This document shows positions 33,716 through 41,192 of a stretch of 41,192 nt of DNA, piece after piece. A program made the position numbers and the translations under genes. Within the stretch, counting starts at the first letter, position 1, and every line of letters begins with the position of its first letter. The notes beneath the pieces were generated by a model. The model made no database searches. It was not told the DNA's origin and saw only the letters and a program-made list of their open reading frames with translations. The stretch comes from Selenomonadaceae bacterium (GTDB lineage: Bacteria; Bacillota; Negativicutes; Selenomonadales; Selenomonadaceae), in NCBI GenBank assembly GCA_017427545.1, contig JAFRSO010000022.1:1-41192 (forward strand), in the 5' to 3' direction.

Positions 33716-34534
33716 TTATTGTTGACGCGGGTCTAAAACGTCGCGCAAACTGTCGCCCCAAAGATTGAACGTCGCCACGACAATAAAAATCGCCGCGCCC
33801 GGATAAATCATCAGCCACGGTGCCGTTTGAATATACTGCCGCCCTTCGTTTAGCATAAGTCCCCATTCGGGAGTTGGAGGTTGTGCGCCGAATCCCAAGA
33901 ACGATAAGCCGGCAATTTCCATCATCATTGTGCCGATATCCATTGCGCCTGTTATGACGACCATCGGCAAAATATTCGGCAGGATATGCCGCCACAAAAT
34001 ATTAATCGTCTTAGTGCCGTTGACTTGCGCGGCGATAATGAAATCATTGTTGCGGAGTTTGATGACGAGACTGCGGACGAGTCTGGCATATTTCGCCCAA
34101 CCTACTGCCAACAATGCAATAATCGTGTTGACGACGGAGCCGCCCAAAATACCGGCAATGGCAATGGCAAGAACTACTCCAGGAAATGCCAGCATCATAT
34201 CGGCGAAGCGCATCAAAATCATTTCTACCTTGCCGCCGAAATAGCCCGAAGTTATTCCGATAATTGAACCGACAATCGCCAGCAAAATCACCAGGCAAAT
34301 TGTCATGAACAGTGAAACTTGAGTGCCCGCGATGATTCTTGACAGCGTGTCGCGTCCGAGTTTATCGGTGCCGAGTAAATGTTCAGATGATGGCGGCTGC
34401 AGGACGTTGCGCATATTTCCGTCGAAGGGATCTTGCGGCGCGAGGTATGGTGCAAAAATCGCCACGAATAAAATTAAAATTACCGCCGCCGTGTAAATTG
34501 CGAACAGCCGATTTTTTTTGAAAGCCTCAATCAA
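33716..34534 (-). CDS. ABC importer permease (DppC/NikC-like)
   Basis: A 272-aa inner-membrane permease. The N-terminal OppC_N-type helix (about 10-30) is followed by HLLGTDKLGRDTLSRII, typical of DppC/NikC. A five-helix core carries the EAA-like loop (AAQVNGTKTINILWRHILPNI) that contacts the ATPase. The start is TTG 34534, which overlaps the stop of the previous permease (TTGA) and has a purine-rich AAGGGGG ribosome binding site. A much longer frame to 34624 would overlap the neighbour extensively and is rejected. Confidence 0.92.
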   Translation of the reverse strand: MIEAFKKNRLFAIYTAAVILILFVAIFAPYLAPQDPFDGNMRNVLQPPSSEHLLGTDKLGRDTLSRIIAGTQVSLFMTICLVILLAIVGSIIGITSGYFGGKVEMILMRFADMMLAFPGVVLAIAIAGILGGSVVNTIIALLAVGWAKYARLVRSLVIKLRNNDFIIAAQVNGTKTINILWRHILPNILPMVVITGAMDIGTMMMEIAGLSFLGFGAQPPTPEWGLMLNEGRQYIQTAPWLMIYPGAAIFIVVATFNLWGDSLRDVLDPRQQ

Positions 34535-35469
34535 CGCGAATCCCCCTTCCTCAATTTCGGGTCGAGATAGGAGTAGGACAAGTCGACCAAAAAATTTATC
34601 ACCATGTAGACGACGGCAATCCACAGCACAAATCCTTCAATCAGCGGATAATCGCGCATCATAATTGCCCGAACCGCCATATTGCCCATACCCGGCCAGC
34701 TGAAGACAATTTCAATTACCGCGACGCCACCGAGTAACCAGCCGATTGACATTCCCAGCAAAGTTATCAGCGGCAAGACGGCGTTGGGAAGGACGTGTTT
34801 CCAAAGTATCGTCGATTCACTCAAGCCGCGTGCCCTTGCCCCGATGACGTAATCTTGGTGCAATTCGTCCAAAATTACCGTGCGCACTTGCCTGACGTAT
34901 TTTGTTGACTGATAAATTGCCAGCGTTATTGCGGGGAGAATTACGCCCTTGACTGTGATTGTTGAGCTTGCTATCGGGAAGAGTCCGAGTTTCAGCCCGA
35001 AGATGTAAAGCAAAATTAATCCCAGCCAGAAATTTGGCATTGACACGCCGATAAATGAAAAAAATCTTACGAGGTAATCCGGCCATTGATTTTGTCTGAC
35101 TGCCGACCAAATGCCCAGCGGCAATGAAATTATCAGCACGAAAATAATTGTCACGAACGCGAGAAAGATTGTCCCGACGAAGCCTTCAGATAATTTTTCG
35201 GCGACGGGTTTTTTTGCGGAATAGCTCATGCCCATATCGCCTTGCAGAAGTCCCGCCGCCCAATTTCCGTACTGCACGAGGAACGGTTTATCCAAGCCGA
35301 GTTCTTCGCGAGTTTTCTGCAAGACTTCTTCCGAGACGATTGTATCCGCCGATTCGAGGAGCATTGCCGCTGGATCGCCCGGTGCCAAATACGTCAAGCA
35401 GAATGTTAAGAAACTCACGCCGATTAACGTAACGAGCATTTGCAAGAGCCGATTCGCCAACCGATTCAA
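34531..35469 (-). CDS. ABC importer permease (DppB/NikB-like)
   Basis: A 312-aa permease of the binding-protein-dependent family with six membrane helices. The family N-terminus FLTYLAPGDPAAMLL, LGLDKPFLVQYGNW, and the EAA loop ARARGLSESTILWKHVLPNA are seen. The start is TTG 35469, with GGAGGTG 8 nt upstream. It is the first gene of the operon. A strong terminator hairpin sits immediately before its ribosome binding site, so its expression should depend on the upstream riboswitch. Confidence 0.93.
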   Translation of the reverse strand: MNRLANRLLQMLVTLIGVSFLTFCLTYLAPGDPAAMLLESADTIVSEEVLQKTREELGLDKPFLVQYGNWAAGLLQGDMGMSYSAKKPVAEKLSEGFVGTIFLAFVTIIFVLIISLPLGIWSAVRQNQWPDYLVRFFSFIGVSMPNFWLGLILLYIFGLKLGLFPIASSTITVKGVILPAITLAIYQSTKYVRQVRTVILDELHQDYVIGARARGLSESTILWKHVLPNAVLPLITLLGMSIGWLLGGVAVIEIVFSWPGMGNMAVRAIMMRDYPLIEGFVLWIAVVYMVINFLVDLSYSYLDPKLRKGDSR

Positions 35470-35483
35470 AAATTTTCACCTCC

Positions 35484-35518
35484 AAAAAAAATTTCCCGCC
35501 CGCATTGCGAACAGGAAA
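35484..35518 (-). terminator. Attenuator terminator before the ABC importer operon
   Basis: On the minus strand a 12-bp stem (35518-35507 with 35503-35492, three G-U pairs, loop AAT) is followed by eight T, then directly by the GGAGG of the first permease. It lies between the cobalamin aptamer and the gene, as expected for a riboswitch expression platform. Confidence 0.85.
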
Positions 35519-35524
35519 ATAGCG

Positions 35525-35580
35525 GTTAGTTGTTAGTGGTTAGAAAAAACTTCTACCTCCTACCTCCTAACTCCTAACTA
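35525..35580. repeat. Heptad element 8a (GTTAGTG / CTAACTC), 56 nt
   Basis: Eight 7-nt units in unbroken phase: three GTTAGxx, one linker, two CTACCTC and two CTAACTx. The arms are partly complementary. It lies in the leader between the cobalamin aptamer and the attenuator terminator, so it is transcribed with the ABC operon. Confidence 0.9.
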
Positions 35581-35624
35581 AAAAAATCTCCTCCCCGTCA
35601 CTCGCAGGTCAAGCGGCGATTGTT

Positions 35625-35847
35625 AATCGGGTAATTCTCCCGGCTCCGAGTCAACACTCCGTCGCGCCTTCCCAGGTTAGCTTTAAGCTTCAAGCTTTGA
35701 GCTTTAAGGATTTTTTCTAACAGCTAACAGCTGGCAGCTAACAGCTAAAACTCCCAGTGACATAAATGCGACTTCGCTCGTCGTTACGGTGACGTGATCG
35801 CTTCGGCTTTAAACCGAATTCCTTATTGAGGCTTGCGCCACCCGATT
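35625..35847 (-). promoter_or_regulatory. Cobalamin (B12) riboswitch aptamer
   Basis: Read on the minus strand, P1 is a perfect 8-bp pair, AATCGGGT (35847-35840) with ACCCGATT (35632-35625). Inside it lie recognisable, somewhat diverged core boxes. These are a UCAAUAAGGAA segment for the UAAUAGGGAA box, a CGGUUUAAAGCCG hairpin, and ACGUCACCGUAACG near the CCxCACUGU box. GUCACUGGG, CUGGGAAGGCG and GGAGCCGGGAGA stand for the 3' core. The variable arm between CACUGGG and CUGGGAAGG is filled by a 70-nt heptad element. A promoter is just upstream and an intrinsic terminator lies before the first gene. B12 binding would be expected to reduce expression of the ABC importer. Confidence 0.85.
35680..35749. 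repeat. Heptad element 8b inside the riboswitch (GCTTTAA / AGCTAAC), 70 nt
   Basis: Ten 7-nt units in unbroken phase: four GCTTxxA units, two linker units, then AGCTAAC-type units. It occupies the variable arm of the cobalamin aptamer. It has the same ten-heptad layout as the 70-nt elements at 15449 and 23409. Confidence 0.92.
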
Positions 35848-35872
35848 CAATCCATATTCAATTTTCGCGGCT

Positions 35873-35901
35873 ATCATAAGGCAAATTTATTGGCGTGTCA
35901 A
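35873..35901 (-). promoter_or_regulatory. Sigma-70 promoter of the riboswitch-ABC operon
   Basis: On the minus strand TTGACA (35901-35896), a 17-bp spacer and TATGAT (35878-35873). The start point would be near 35866, about 20 nt before aptamer P1. Confidence 0.85.
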
Positions 35902-35914
35902 TCGCAAAATTCTG

Positions 35915-35923
35915 TGATATAAT
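35915..35923 (+). promoter_or_regulatory. Extended -10 promoter of the 5'-nucleotidase gene
   Basis: TGA followed by TATAAT (35918-35923), 27 nt before ATG 35951. The -35 hexamer is poor (GTGTCA, 35895-35900) and overlaps the -35 of the divergent riboswitch promoter, so the two promoters may compete. Confidence 0.65.
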
Positions 35924-35950
35924 CGGCTCAAAATTTTTGGAGGTGTTCTC

Positions 35951-37477
35951 ATGGTAAAGAAATTTTTCGGCGTGCTGATGGCGTTGATGATTTTCAACGT
36001 GTCAATCTGCGCGGCGGCCGAACTGATTATCTTCCACACGAACGATATGCACTCGCGAATTCAAGATACCGATGACAATCGACAGAGTATCGGGCTTGCG
36101 GAAATTGCTGCGGCCGTCAAAACCGTCAAAGCTAAAAATCCCGCGACACTTTGGCTTGACGCGGGCGACACTTTTCACGGTATGCCGATGATTACAATCA
36201 GCAAAGGTGAAAATCTCGTGCCGATGCTCAATTCAGCGGGTATCGACGCAATGACTGCCGGCAATCACGATTTCAATTACGGCTCCGAGCAACTCGAAAA
36301 TCTTGCCAAGCAACTCACATTCCCGATACTCGACGCAAATGTTATTCGCAGGGAAAATGGCAAGCTCGTCTTCAAGCCCTACAAAATCTTCAAGTTCAAG
36401 GGAATTAAAGTTGGCGTGTTCGGATTGTCGACGCCTGAAACCGCTTTCAAGACCAATCCTAAAAATGTCACGGAAGTTGCATTTTTTAATCCCGTCGAAG
36501 TGTCAAAGGAAATGATTAAAAAGCTCCGTCCGAAATGCGACGTGCTGATTGCGTTAATGCACATGGGCGTTGATGCCAGCTCCGAATTCACAAGCGAACG
36601 CATTGCCCGTGAAACTGACGGCATTGATTTAATCGTCGACGGCCACAGCCATACCGCCCTGCCCGAAGGCATTCGCATTAAAGATACGCTGATTGTCCAA
36701 GCGGGTTGCTATGAACATTTCCTCGGACGTGCGACGATTGAGGTTGAGAATCACAAAATCATTTCCAAGAAAGCTCAACTCCTCGACGCCGAAGAAATTA
36801 AAGCGATTTGTCCGACGCCCGATAAACAAATTCTCGACGAACTCAAAATTGCCAACGATAATGCGGAAAAACTTTTGAACGAAGTCGTTGCTCACAGCGA
36901 TAAAGAACTTTCCAGCGAACGTTTACTTGTGCGCCGCAATGAATCCGAACTCGGCAACCTTGCAGCGGATGCAATGCGTTGGGCGGCAAGAAGTGACATT
37001 GGCATTATCAACGGCGGCGGTTTACGTGCAGACTTGCCCAAAGGTGACGTTACGAAACGCAATACGATGGCAATTTTCCCATTCGGAAATACTTTGCGCG
37101 TTGCCGAAATTAAAGGCTCGACGATTCGCGAAATGCTCGAACATTCCGTTGAATATTATCCCGCGTCATTCGGAGGATTTTTGGACGTGAGCGGCATGAC
37201 TTTCAGCTACGATCCGTCCAGACCTGCAAAACAACGCGTCGAAAAAATTTCTGTCGGCGGTCAGCCCCTCGACAAAAATAAAACTTACACAATTGCCCTT
37301 GTCGATTTTCAAACTCTCGGCGGTGACGGTTACACCATGCTGAAAGATTTAAAAATCGTCGGTGAACTCGGCACCTGTGATGAAATTCTCGCCGATTATC
37401 TGAACAAAGTCGGCATGAAAAATATTTCAGTCGGCAGAATCACGCGCCTTAAAGAAGTTCCCATTCCCGATAAATGA
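35951..37477 (+). CDS. Exported 5'-nucleotidase / UshA-family metallophosphoesterase
   Basis: A 508-aa periplasmic enzyme that removes phosphate from extracellular nucleotides or related esters for salvage. Residues 1-22 are a signal peptide (ending ICAAA). The metallophosphatase domain shows FHTNDMHSR, DAGDTFHG, AGNHDFNYG, LMHMG and DGHSHT. The C-terminal substrate-binding domain shows NGGGLRADLPKGDVT and the nucleoside-stacking region FGNTLRV...FGGFLDVSGM. GGAGGTG precedes ATG 35951. It is divergent from the riboswitch-controlled importer. Confidence 0.93.
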   Translation: MVKKFFGVLMALMIFNVSICAAAELIIFHTNDMHSRIQDTDDNRQSIGLAEIAAAVKTVKAKNPATLWLDAGDTFHGMPMITISKGENLVPMLNSAGIDAMTAGNHDFNYGSEQLENLAKQLTFPILDANVIRRENGKLVFKPYKIFKFKGIKVGVFGLSTPETAFKTNPKNVTEVAFFNPVEVSKEMIKKLRPKCDVLIALMHMGVDASSEFTSERIARETDGIDLIVDGHSHTALPEGIRIKDTLIVQAGCYEHFLGRATIEVENHKIISKKAQLLDAEEIKAICPTPDKQILDELKIANDNAEKLLNEVVAHSDKELSSERLLVRRNESELGNLAADAMRWAARSDIGIINGGGLRADLPKGDVTKRNTMAIFPFGNTLRVAEIKGSTIREMLEHSVEYYPASFGGFLDVSGMTFSYDPSRPAKQRVEKISVGGQPLDKNKTYTIALVDFQTLGGDGYTMLKDLKIVGELGTCDEILADYLNKVGMKNISVGRITRLKEVPIPDK

Positions 37478-37540
37478 GCTGTTAGCTGTTAGCTTCTAGC
37501 TGCTAGAAAAACTTTTCCCATTTCCCATTTCCCTTTTCCC
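37478..37540. repeat. Heptad element 9 (GCTGTTA / ATTTCCC), 63 nt
   Basis: Nine phased 7-nt units starting right at the nucleotidase stop: four GCTxxTA units, one linker heptad, then TTTTCCC/ATTTCCC units like those in element 1. The two halves are not complementary. Confidence 0.9.
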
Positions 37541-37558
37541 TTGAGAAGGGATATTTTT
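37538..37558 (+). terminator. Short terminator hairpin
   Basis: CCCTT-GAG-AAGGG (37538-37550) followed by ATA and a T-run. The stem is short, and its left arm is part of the heptad array. Confidence 0.55.
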
Positions 37559-37592
37559 TTTCATAAAAGCTTCACGCGGGGCGAATCACGCA

Positions 37593-37621
37593 TTGATTTT
37601 TATGCGCCGTGACTTTATAAT
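37593..37621 (+). promoter_or_regulatory. Sigma-70 promoter of the kds operon
   Basis: TTGATT (37593-37598), a 17-bp spacer and TATAAT (37616-37621), 39 nt before the kdsA start. Confidence 0.75.
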
Positions 37622-37660
37622 TTGCTTAATGAAAACTGATTGTAAATTGAGGTGTAAAAA

Positions 37661-38473
37661 TTGAACGTTGTTAAAGTCGGAAGTATCGAAATCGGCGGCG
37701 GCAAGTTGGTATTGCTTGCAGGGCCATGCGTGCTTGAAGGTTTTGAGCGCAGTTTAAAAATCGGTCGTCGCGCCAAAGAAATTGCCGAAAAGTTAGGCGT
37801 GCCGTACATATTCAAGGCGTCGTTCGACAAGGCAAATCGGTCGTCGCTGAAAAGTTATCGCGGGCCGGGCATGATTGAGGGCTTGAAAATTTTGGCGGCA
37901 ATTAAACGAGAATTGCAAGTGCCGATTGTCACGGACATTCACGAGACGTATCAAGCCGCGCAAGTCGCAGAAGTCGCAGACATTTTGCAAATACCCGCGT
38001 TCCTTTGCAGACAGACGGATTTATTGATTGCCGCCGCGAAAACCGGTAAGGTCGTCAACGTCAAAAAGGCGCAATTTCTCTCGGCGCGGGACATGATAAA
38101 CGTCGTGGAAAAACTTCGCAGTGAGACGGAAAAAATTTTGCTGACGGAGCGCGGCACATCGTTTGGCTATAATAATTTGGTCGTCGATATGCGAGGTCTG
38201 CCGATAATGCGCAGTTTTAATTGCCCCGTGATTTTTGACGGCACACACTCTGTCCAACTGCCGGGCGGTGCAGGTTCGAGTTCTGGCGGTCAACGCGAAT
38301 TTGTCGAACCGTTGGTTAAAGCGGCCTGCGCGGTCGGAGTGGACGGTTTGTTTTTGGAAGTGCACGACAATCCCGCCGAAGGTCTTTCAGACGGAGCAAA
38401 TATGATTGCCCTTGACAACTTGGAGAAAATTTTGGCGGCTGCATTGAAAATTCACGAGGTAGCACATGATTAA
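37661..38473 (+). CDS. kdsA: 3-deoxy-D-manno-octulosonate-8-phosphate synthase
   Basis: A 270-aa cytoplasmic enzyme that condenses PEP with arabinose-5-phosphate to Kdo-8-phosphate for LPS inner core. Family motifs seen are AGPCVLE near 20-26, [44 protein letters not shown] and [10 protein letters not shown]. The Cys in AGPCVLE places it in the metal-dependent class, whereas E. coli-type enzymes have Asn there. TTG 37661 follows GAGGTG. It overlaps kdsD by 8 nt and heads the Kdo supply operon. Confidence 0.96.
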   Translation: MNVVKVGSIEIGGGKLVLLAGPCVLEGFERSLKIGRRAKEIAEKLGVPYIFKASFDKANRSSLKSYRGPGMIEGLKILAAIKRELQVPIVTDIHETYQAAQVAEVADILQIPAFLCRQTDLLIAAAKTGKVVNVKKAQFLSARDMINVVEKLRSETEKILLTERGTSFGYNNLVVDMRGLPIMRSFNCPVIFDGTHSVQLPGGAGSSSGGQREFVEPLVKAACAVGVDGLFLEVHDNPAEGLSDGANMIALDNLEKILAAALKIHEVAHD

Positions 38474-39434
38474 AGACAAGGCGATAGAAACTTTAAAAAT
38501 CGAGGCGGCGGCGATAGAAAATTTAATCCCGCGCATTGACGACGAATTCATAGCGGCGGTTGAAAGAATCATGAGCTGTCGCGGAAGAGTGGCGGTGACG
38601 GGCATGGGAAAATCCGGTCACGTCGGCAGGAAAATTGCGGCGACTCTCTCCTCAACCGGCACGCCGTCATTTTTCATGCACCCCGCCGAAGCTTATCACG
38701 GCGATTTGGGAATGCTCACTGAACGCGACATTTTGATTGCCATTTCAAACAGCGGCGAGTCTTCGGAGATTGTAAATATTTTGCCGGTCGTCAGGAGGAT
38801 TGGTTCGGCGATTATTGCAATGTGCGGCAAGAGGTCTTCCACCCTCGGCAAGAACTGCGACTATTTTATAAATATCGGCGTTGAGCGCGAGGCATGTCCG
38901 TTGGGATTGGCACCGACTGCTTCGACGACCGCGACTTTGGCAATGGGCGACGCGTTGGCGATGGCTCTCATGGACGAGAAAAATTTTACGTCAAACGACT
39001 TTGCACTTTTCCACCCAGGCGGCGCATTGGGCAGAAAACTTTTGCTCACGGTTGGCGACGTTATGCACAGCGGCAAGGATAATCCGATTGTGACGATTGG
39101 CGCGACGGCTAAGGACGCGCTGTTTGAGATGACGGCAAAAGGTTTGGGCGCAGTCTCTGTTGTCGACGAGGATAAAAAATTCGTCGGACTTGTCACGGAC
39201 GGGATAATTCGTCGGGCGCTGGAGAAAAATCGCAGCTTCATTGATGAGCCGGTTGAGCATATCATGTTCCGCGAGCCGTTGATAATCAGTGCTGACAAAT
39301 TAGCAGCGGCGGCATTGTCGGTCATGGAAAAACATAAGCCGCGGCCGGTAACAGTCTTGCCGGTTATCGACGCAGAAAATTTCCCCGTCGGCATGATTCA
39401 CTTGACAGATTTACTGCGGCAAGGAGTGGTTTAA
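38466..39434 (+). CDS. kdsD: Arabinose-5-phosphate isomerase (KdsD/KpsF)
   Basis: A 322-aa enzyme that converts ribulose-5-phosphate to arabinose-5-phosphate, the KdsA substrate. An N-terminal SIS sugar-isomerase domain (about 30-180) shows [37 protein letters not shown] and SNSGES. The AFHPGG region near 180 is followed by two CBS domains (about 200-320). Length and architecture are normal. The ATG overlaps the kdsA end. rpiB elsewhere in the window makes the pentose phosphate used here. Confidence 0.95.
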   Translation: MIKDKAIETLKIEAAAIENLIPRIDDEFIAAVERIMSCRGRVAVTGMGKSGHVGRKIAATLSSTGTPSFFMHPAEAYHGDLGMLTERDILIAISNSGESSEIVNILPVVRRIGSAIIAMCGKRSSTLGKNCDYFINIGVEREACPLGLAPTASTTATLAMGDALAMALMDEKNFTSNDFALFHPGGALGRKLLLTVGDVMHSGKDNPIVTIGATAKDALFEMTAKGLGAVSVVDEDKKFVGLVTDGIIRRALEKNRSFIDEPVEHIMFREPLIISADKLAAAALSVMEKHKPRPVTVLPVIDAENFPVGMIHLTDLLRQGVV

Positions 39435-39440
39435 CTGCAA

Positions 39441-39468
39441 TTAGGAATTAGGAATGAGGAATTAGGAA
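39441..39468. repeat. Heptad element 10 (TTAGGAA x4) supplying the kdsC translation start
   Basis: Four 7-nt units (TTAGGAA, TTAGGAA, TGAGGAA, TTAGGAA). The AGGA/GAGGA cores serve as the only ribosome binding sites for kdsC, and the last base of the array is the A of its ATG. Confidence 0.88.
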
Positions 39469-40040
39469 TGAAAGTTACTGACGACGCAATCGAGCGGGCT
39501 AAGCAAGTTAAGCTGATAATTTTTGACGTTGACGGCGTGATGACTGACGGCGGGATTTATCATGGTGCGAACGGCGAAATGTTCAAACGATTTCATTGCC
39601 GCGACGGTTTCGGAATAACGCTGGCGCATTCATGCGGGCTGAAGTCGGCGATAATCACGGGCAGAACTTCCAAAATGACTTTGTGGCGCGCAAATGAGTT
39701 GAGCATTTCGGCCGTCATGCAAGGGCAGATGAATAAACGCGACGCCTATAAAAAACTCAAAGCGCAATTCAATTTGGCGGACGAGGATATTTGCTACGTT
39801 GCCGACGACGTGATTGACTTGCCGGCGTTCGTGCAAGTGGGATTTCGTGCGGCAGTAGGTGACGCTTCTCCGGAAGTTATTGAACGCGCACATTTCGTGT
39901 CGAAAAATTTTGGCGGGCATGGTGCCGTTCGAGAAATTGTAGAATTTATTTTGAAGGCAAAAGGATTTTGGGCGGGGATTATCGAACGCTACACAAACCC
40001 CGATTTTGACGACAAAAACTTGACCGCGCTCAATCAGTAG
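39468..40040 (+). CDS. kdsC: Kdo-8-phosphate phosphatase
   Basis: A 190-aa HAD-family phosphatase that releases Kdo from Kdo-8-phosphate. The HAD nucleophile motif is IIFDVDGVMTDG near 18-29. HCRDGFGITLA, motif II TGRTS near 65-69, the Lys in the KRDAYKKLK region and YVADDVIDLPAF (motif IV) follow. The length is normal for KdsC (about 180 aa). The start is embedded in a TTAGGAA heptad array. It lies between kdsD and a PP-loop gene. Confidence 0.94.
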   Translation: MKVTDDAIERAKQVKLIIFDVDGVMTDGGIYHGANGEMFKRFHCRDGFGITLAHSCGLKSAIITGRTSKMTLWRANELSISAVMQGQMNKRDAYKKLKAQFNLADEDICYVADDVIDLPAFVQVGFRAAVGDASPEVIERAHFVSKNFGGHGAVREIVEFILKAKGFWAGIIERYTNPDFDDKNLTALNQ

Positions 40041-40049
40041 GAGAATTTT

Positions 40050-41189
40050 ATGATAGAAATTTCCAATCTTCGCAAACACGCTAAGGGCGATGCAGTTCGT
40101 CTTGAGGCAAGAATAAAATTTCTCGATATGACTTCGCCTTATCCCGAAAAGACGATTTATTTTGAGCTGGACAAAAAATACGCGCACATGTTTGCCGACG
40201 ACAGCTACGATGCATTTATTTTGATTCCGTTATGGCTTGCCATGCTTCACAAACAGGACTTGCATATTTGCGGCGCGGTCTCGAAAAAACTTTATCATAA
40301 CGTTAAGTGGTACGTGCAAAAAATTTTCTGCGACTTCTGCGACGCACTCACGCCCGTTAATGTCACGGTCGACAACTTCACTGATCCGCCAAAAAAATAT
40401 GGCAAGATTATCGGAACAGGCATATCCGGCGGAGTGGATTCGCTTTCGACAATTCAAGACCACTTCGTCAACGAACGCGATACCCATTTCAAAATCAATG
40501 CGCTGTTCTATTTTAATTGCGGGACGCGCAGTGACTTTGGTGACGAGAAATGGCAGGAGACGGTTTCAAATCGGCTGGCGTCTGCAAAACTCGCCGCAAA
40601 GGAATTGGGCTTGCCGTGCTATTACCTCAATACGAATTTGCACGCCTTCAGGAAAATGCAAGATTGGACGAAGGTGCTTTACATTGCGAATTATTCTTGC
40701 GTGTTGAGTTTGAGCCGCGCAATTTCAAGTTATTACGTTCCGAGCGGGTTTAATTATCAGCAAATGAAAAAATTCGGCAATCGCTTCCGCAACAATGACA
40801 TGGCGGAGTTTTGTGAATCGTATTTGGTACCGTTGATTGGAAATGAACGCACAGATTTGATTTTGGACGGCGGGCAATATCGTCGGGTGGACAAGCTCAA
40901 AAAAATTGTTGACTGGGATATTGCGAAAAAATATTTGAACGTTTGCAATCGTTACACGGCTGACGGTTCAAATTGCGGGGCTTGCGATAAATGCTTGATG
41001 ACGTTGTTGCCGCTTGAGATTATGGGTAAGCTTGACGATTACGCGGGAGTTTTCGACGTTGAAGAGTATCGAACTAAGGCGGAGGATTATAAGCGTCAAT
41101 GCGTCGAGAAATACGGCAAGTCTCCTTTTTCGACGGAGAACGTTGACTTCGCCAAGGAAAATAATTTCATTATAGGAACTAGTAAATAG
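40050..41189 (+). CDS. PP-loop ATP-pyrophosphatase-like protein with QueC-like cysteine cluster
   Basis: A 379-aa protein starting at ATG 40050 behind GGAG, 9 nt after kdsC. Residues 1-115 are an N-terminal domain I do not recognise. SGGVDS at 126-131 is the ATP-pyrophosphatase P-loop that adenylates a substrate. The C-terminal part has Cys299, Cys309, Cys312 and Cys315 (C-x9-C-x2-C-x2-C), close to the zinc site of QueC (7-cyano-7-deazaguanine synthase). It is longer than QueC (about 230 aa) and no other queuosine gene is near. The Kdo operon context suggests modification of a glycan or cell-surface precursor, but this is inference. Confidence 0.75.
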   Translation: MIEISNLRKHAKGDAVRLEARIKFLDMTSPYPEKTIYFELDKKYAHMFADDSYDAFILIPLWLAMLHKQDLHICGAVSKKLYHNVKWYVQKIFCDFCDALTPVNVTVDNFTDPPKKYGKIIGTGISGGVDSLSTIQDHFVNERDTHFKINALFYFNCGTRSDFGDEKWQETVSNRLASAKLAAKELGLPCYYLNTNLHAFRKMQDWTKVLYIANYSCVLSLSRAISSYYVPSGFNYQQMKKFGNRFRNNDMAEFCESYLVPLIGNERTDLILDGGQYRRVDKLKKIVDWDIAKKYLNVCNRYTADGSNCGACDKCLMTLLPLEIMGKLDDYAGVFDVEEYRTKAEDYKRQCVEKYGKSPFSTENVDFAKENNFIIGTSK

Positions 41190-41192
41190 GAA
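41173..41192. repeat. Heptad element 11 (TAGGAAC), cut by the window end
   Basis: TAGGAAC, TAGTAAA and the start of another TAGGAAx unit, in phase and overlapping the stop codon of the PP-loop gene. It continues beyond the window. Confidence 0.7.

Noticed and set aside
35625..35847. CRISPR-like repeats or a tRNA/rRNA relic in the gap before the nucleotidase gene
   Set aside because: The region resolves into a cobalamin riboswitch with an internal heptad array; there are no 24-48 nt repeats with unique spacers.

Overview
The window looks like chromosomal DNA of an anaerobic diderm Firmicute, most likely of the class Negativicutes (Selenomonas-like). This is inferred from content and no database was searched. 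It carries Kdo/LPS genes (kdsA, kdsD, kdsC) and a lipid A/LPS-type phosphoethanolamine transferase. These sit beside Firmicutes-style strong AGGAGG ribosome binding sites, frequent TTG starts, a SpoIVB-type S55 protein and flavin-dependent thymidylate synthase. Promoters are clean sigma-70 type with 17-bp spacers. There is no rRNA, CRISPR array, phage or transposase.

Layout. 1-6.3 kb: dipeptidase pepD (minus), then a plus-strand run of a NYN-nuclease protein with five C-terminal repeats, thyX, rpiB, a YfcE-like phosphodiesterase, a DUF6883/DUF4926-like small gene pair, a macro-domain protein and tRNA-Pro(TGG). 6.4-7.3 kb: a lone cheR. 7.3-12.9 kb (minus): thrS, a 2-hydroxyacid dehydrogenase, a degenerate P-type ATPase-like protein and thrC. 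13-18.5 kb (plus): a small membrane protein, an exported S55-domain protein, murA and ilvB. 18.5-20.3 kb: a frameshifted phosphoethanolamine transferase. 20.4-21.3 kb: an exported methyltransferase-like protein. 21.4-26 kb: a sucrose-type locus (fused PTS IIA-IIB-IIC and GH32 hydrolase) interrupted by three tandem coiled-coil, tail-anchored paralogues. 26.1-30.3 kb: an aminotransferase, converging on a single-chain restriction-modification-specificity enzyme. 30.4-35.5 kb (minus): a five-gene peptide/nickel-type ABC importer behind a cobalamin riboswitch. 35.9-37.5 kb: an exported 5'-nucleotidase. 37.6-41.2 kb: kdsA-kdsD-kdsC followed by a QueC-like PP-loop protein.

The least expected signal is a family of intergenic elements built from strictly phased 7-nt units. 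Thirteen loci hold them. The fullest ones are 56-77 nt: a block of about four heptads, an A/T-rich linker of 1-2 heptads, then a second block that is often the inverse complement of the first. The unit differs from site to site but the 7-nt phase is kept across the element. They abut or overlap stop codons (pepD, thrS and others) and start signals (kdsC, murA). One complete 70-nt element lies inside the cobalamin riboswitch aptamer.

The cobalamin riboswitch call rests on a perfect 8-bp P1, recognisable core boxes, a TTGACA-N17-TATGAT promoter just upstream and a strong intrinsic terminator before the first ribosome binding site. It predicts that the ABC importer moves cobalt/nickel, a metallophore or a corrinoid-related compound rather than general peptides.
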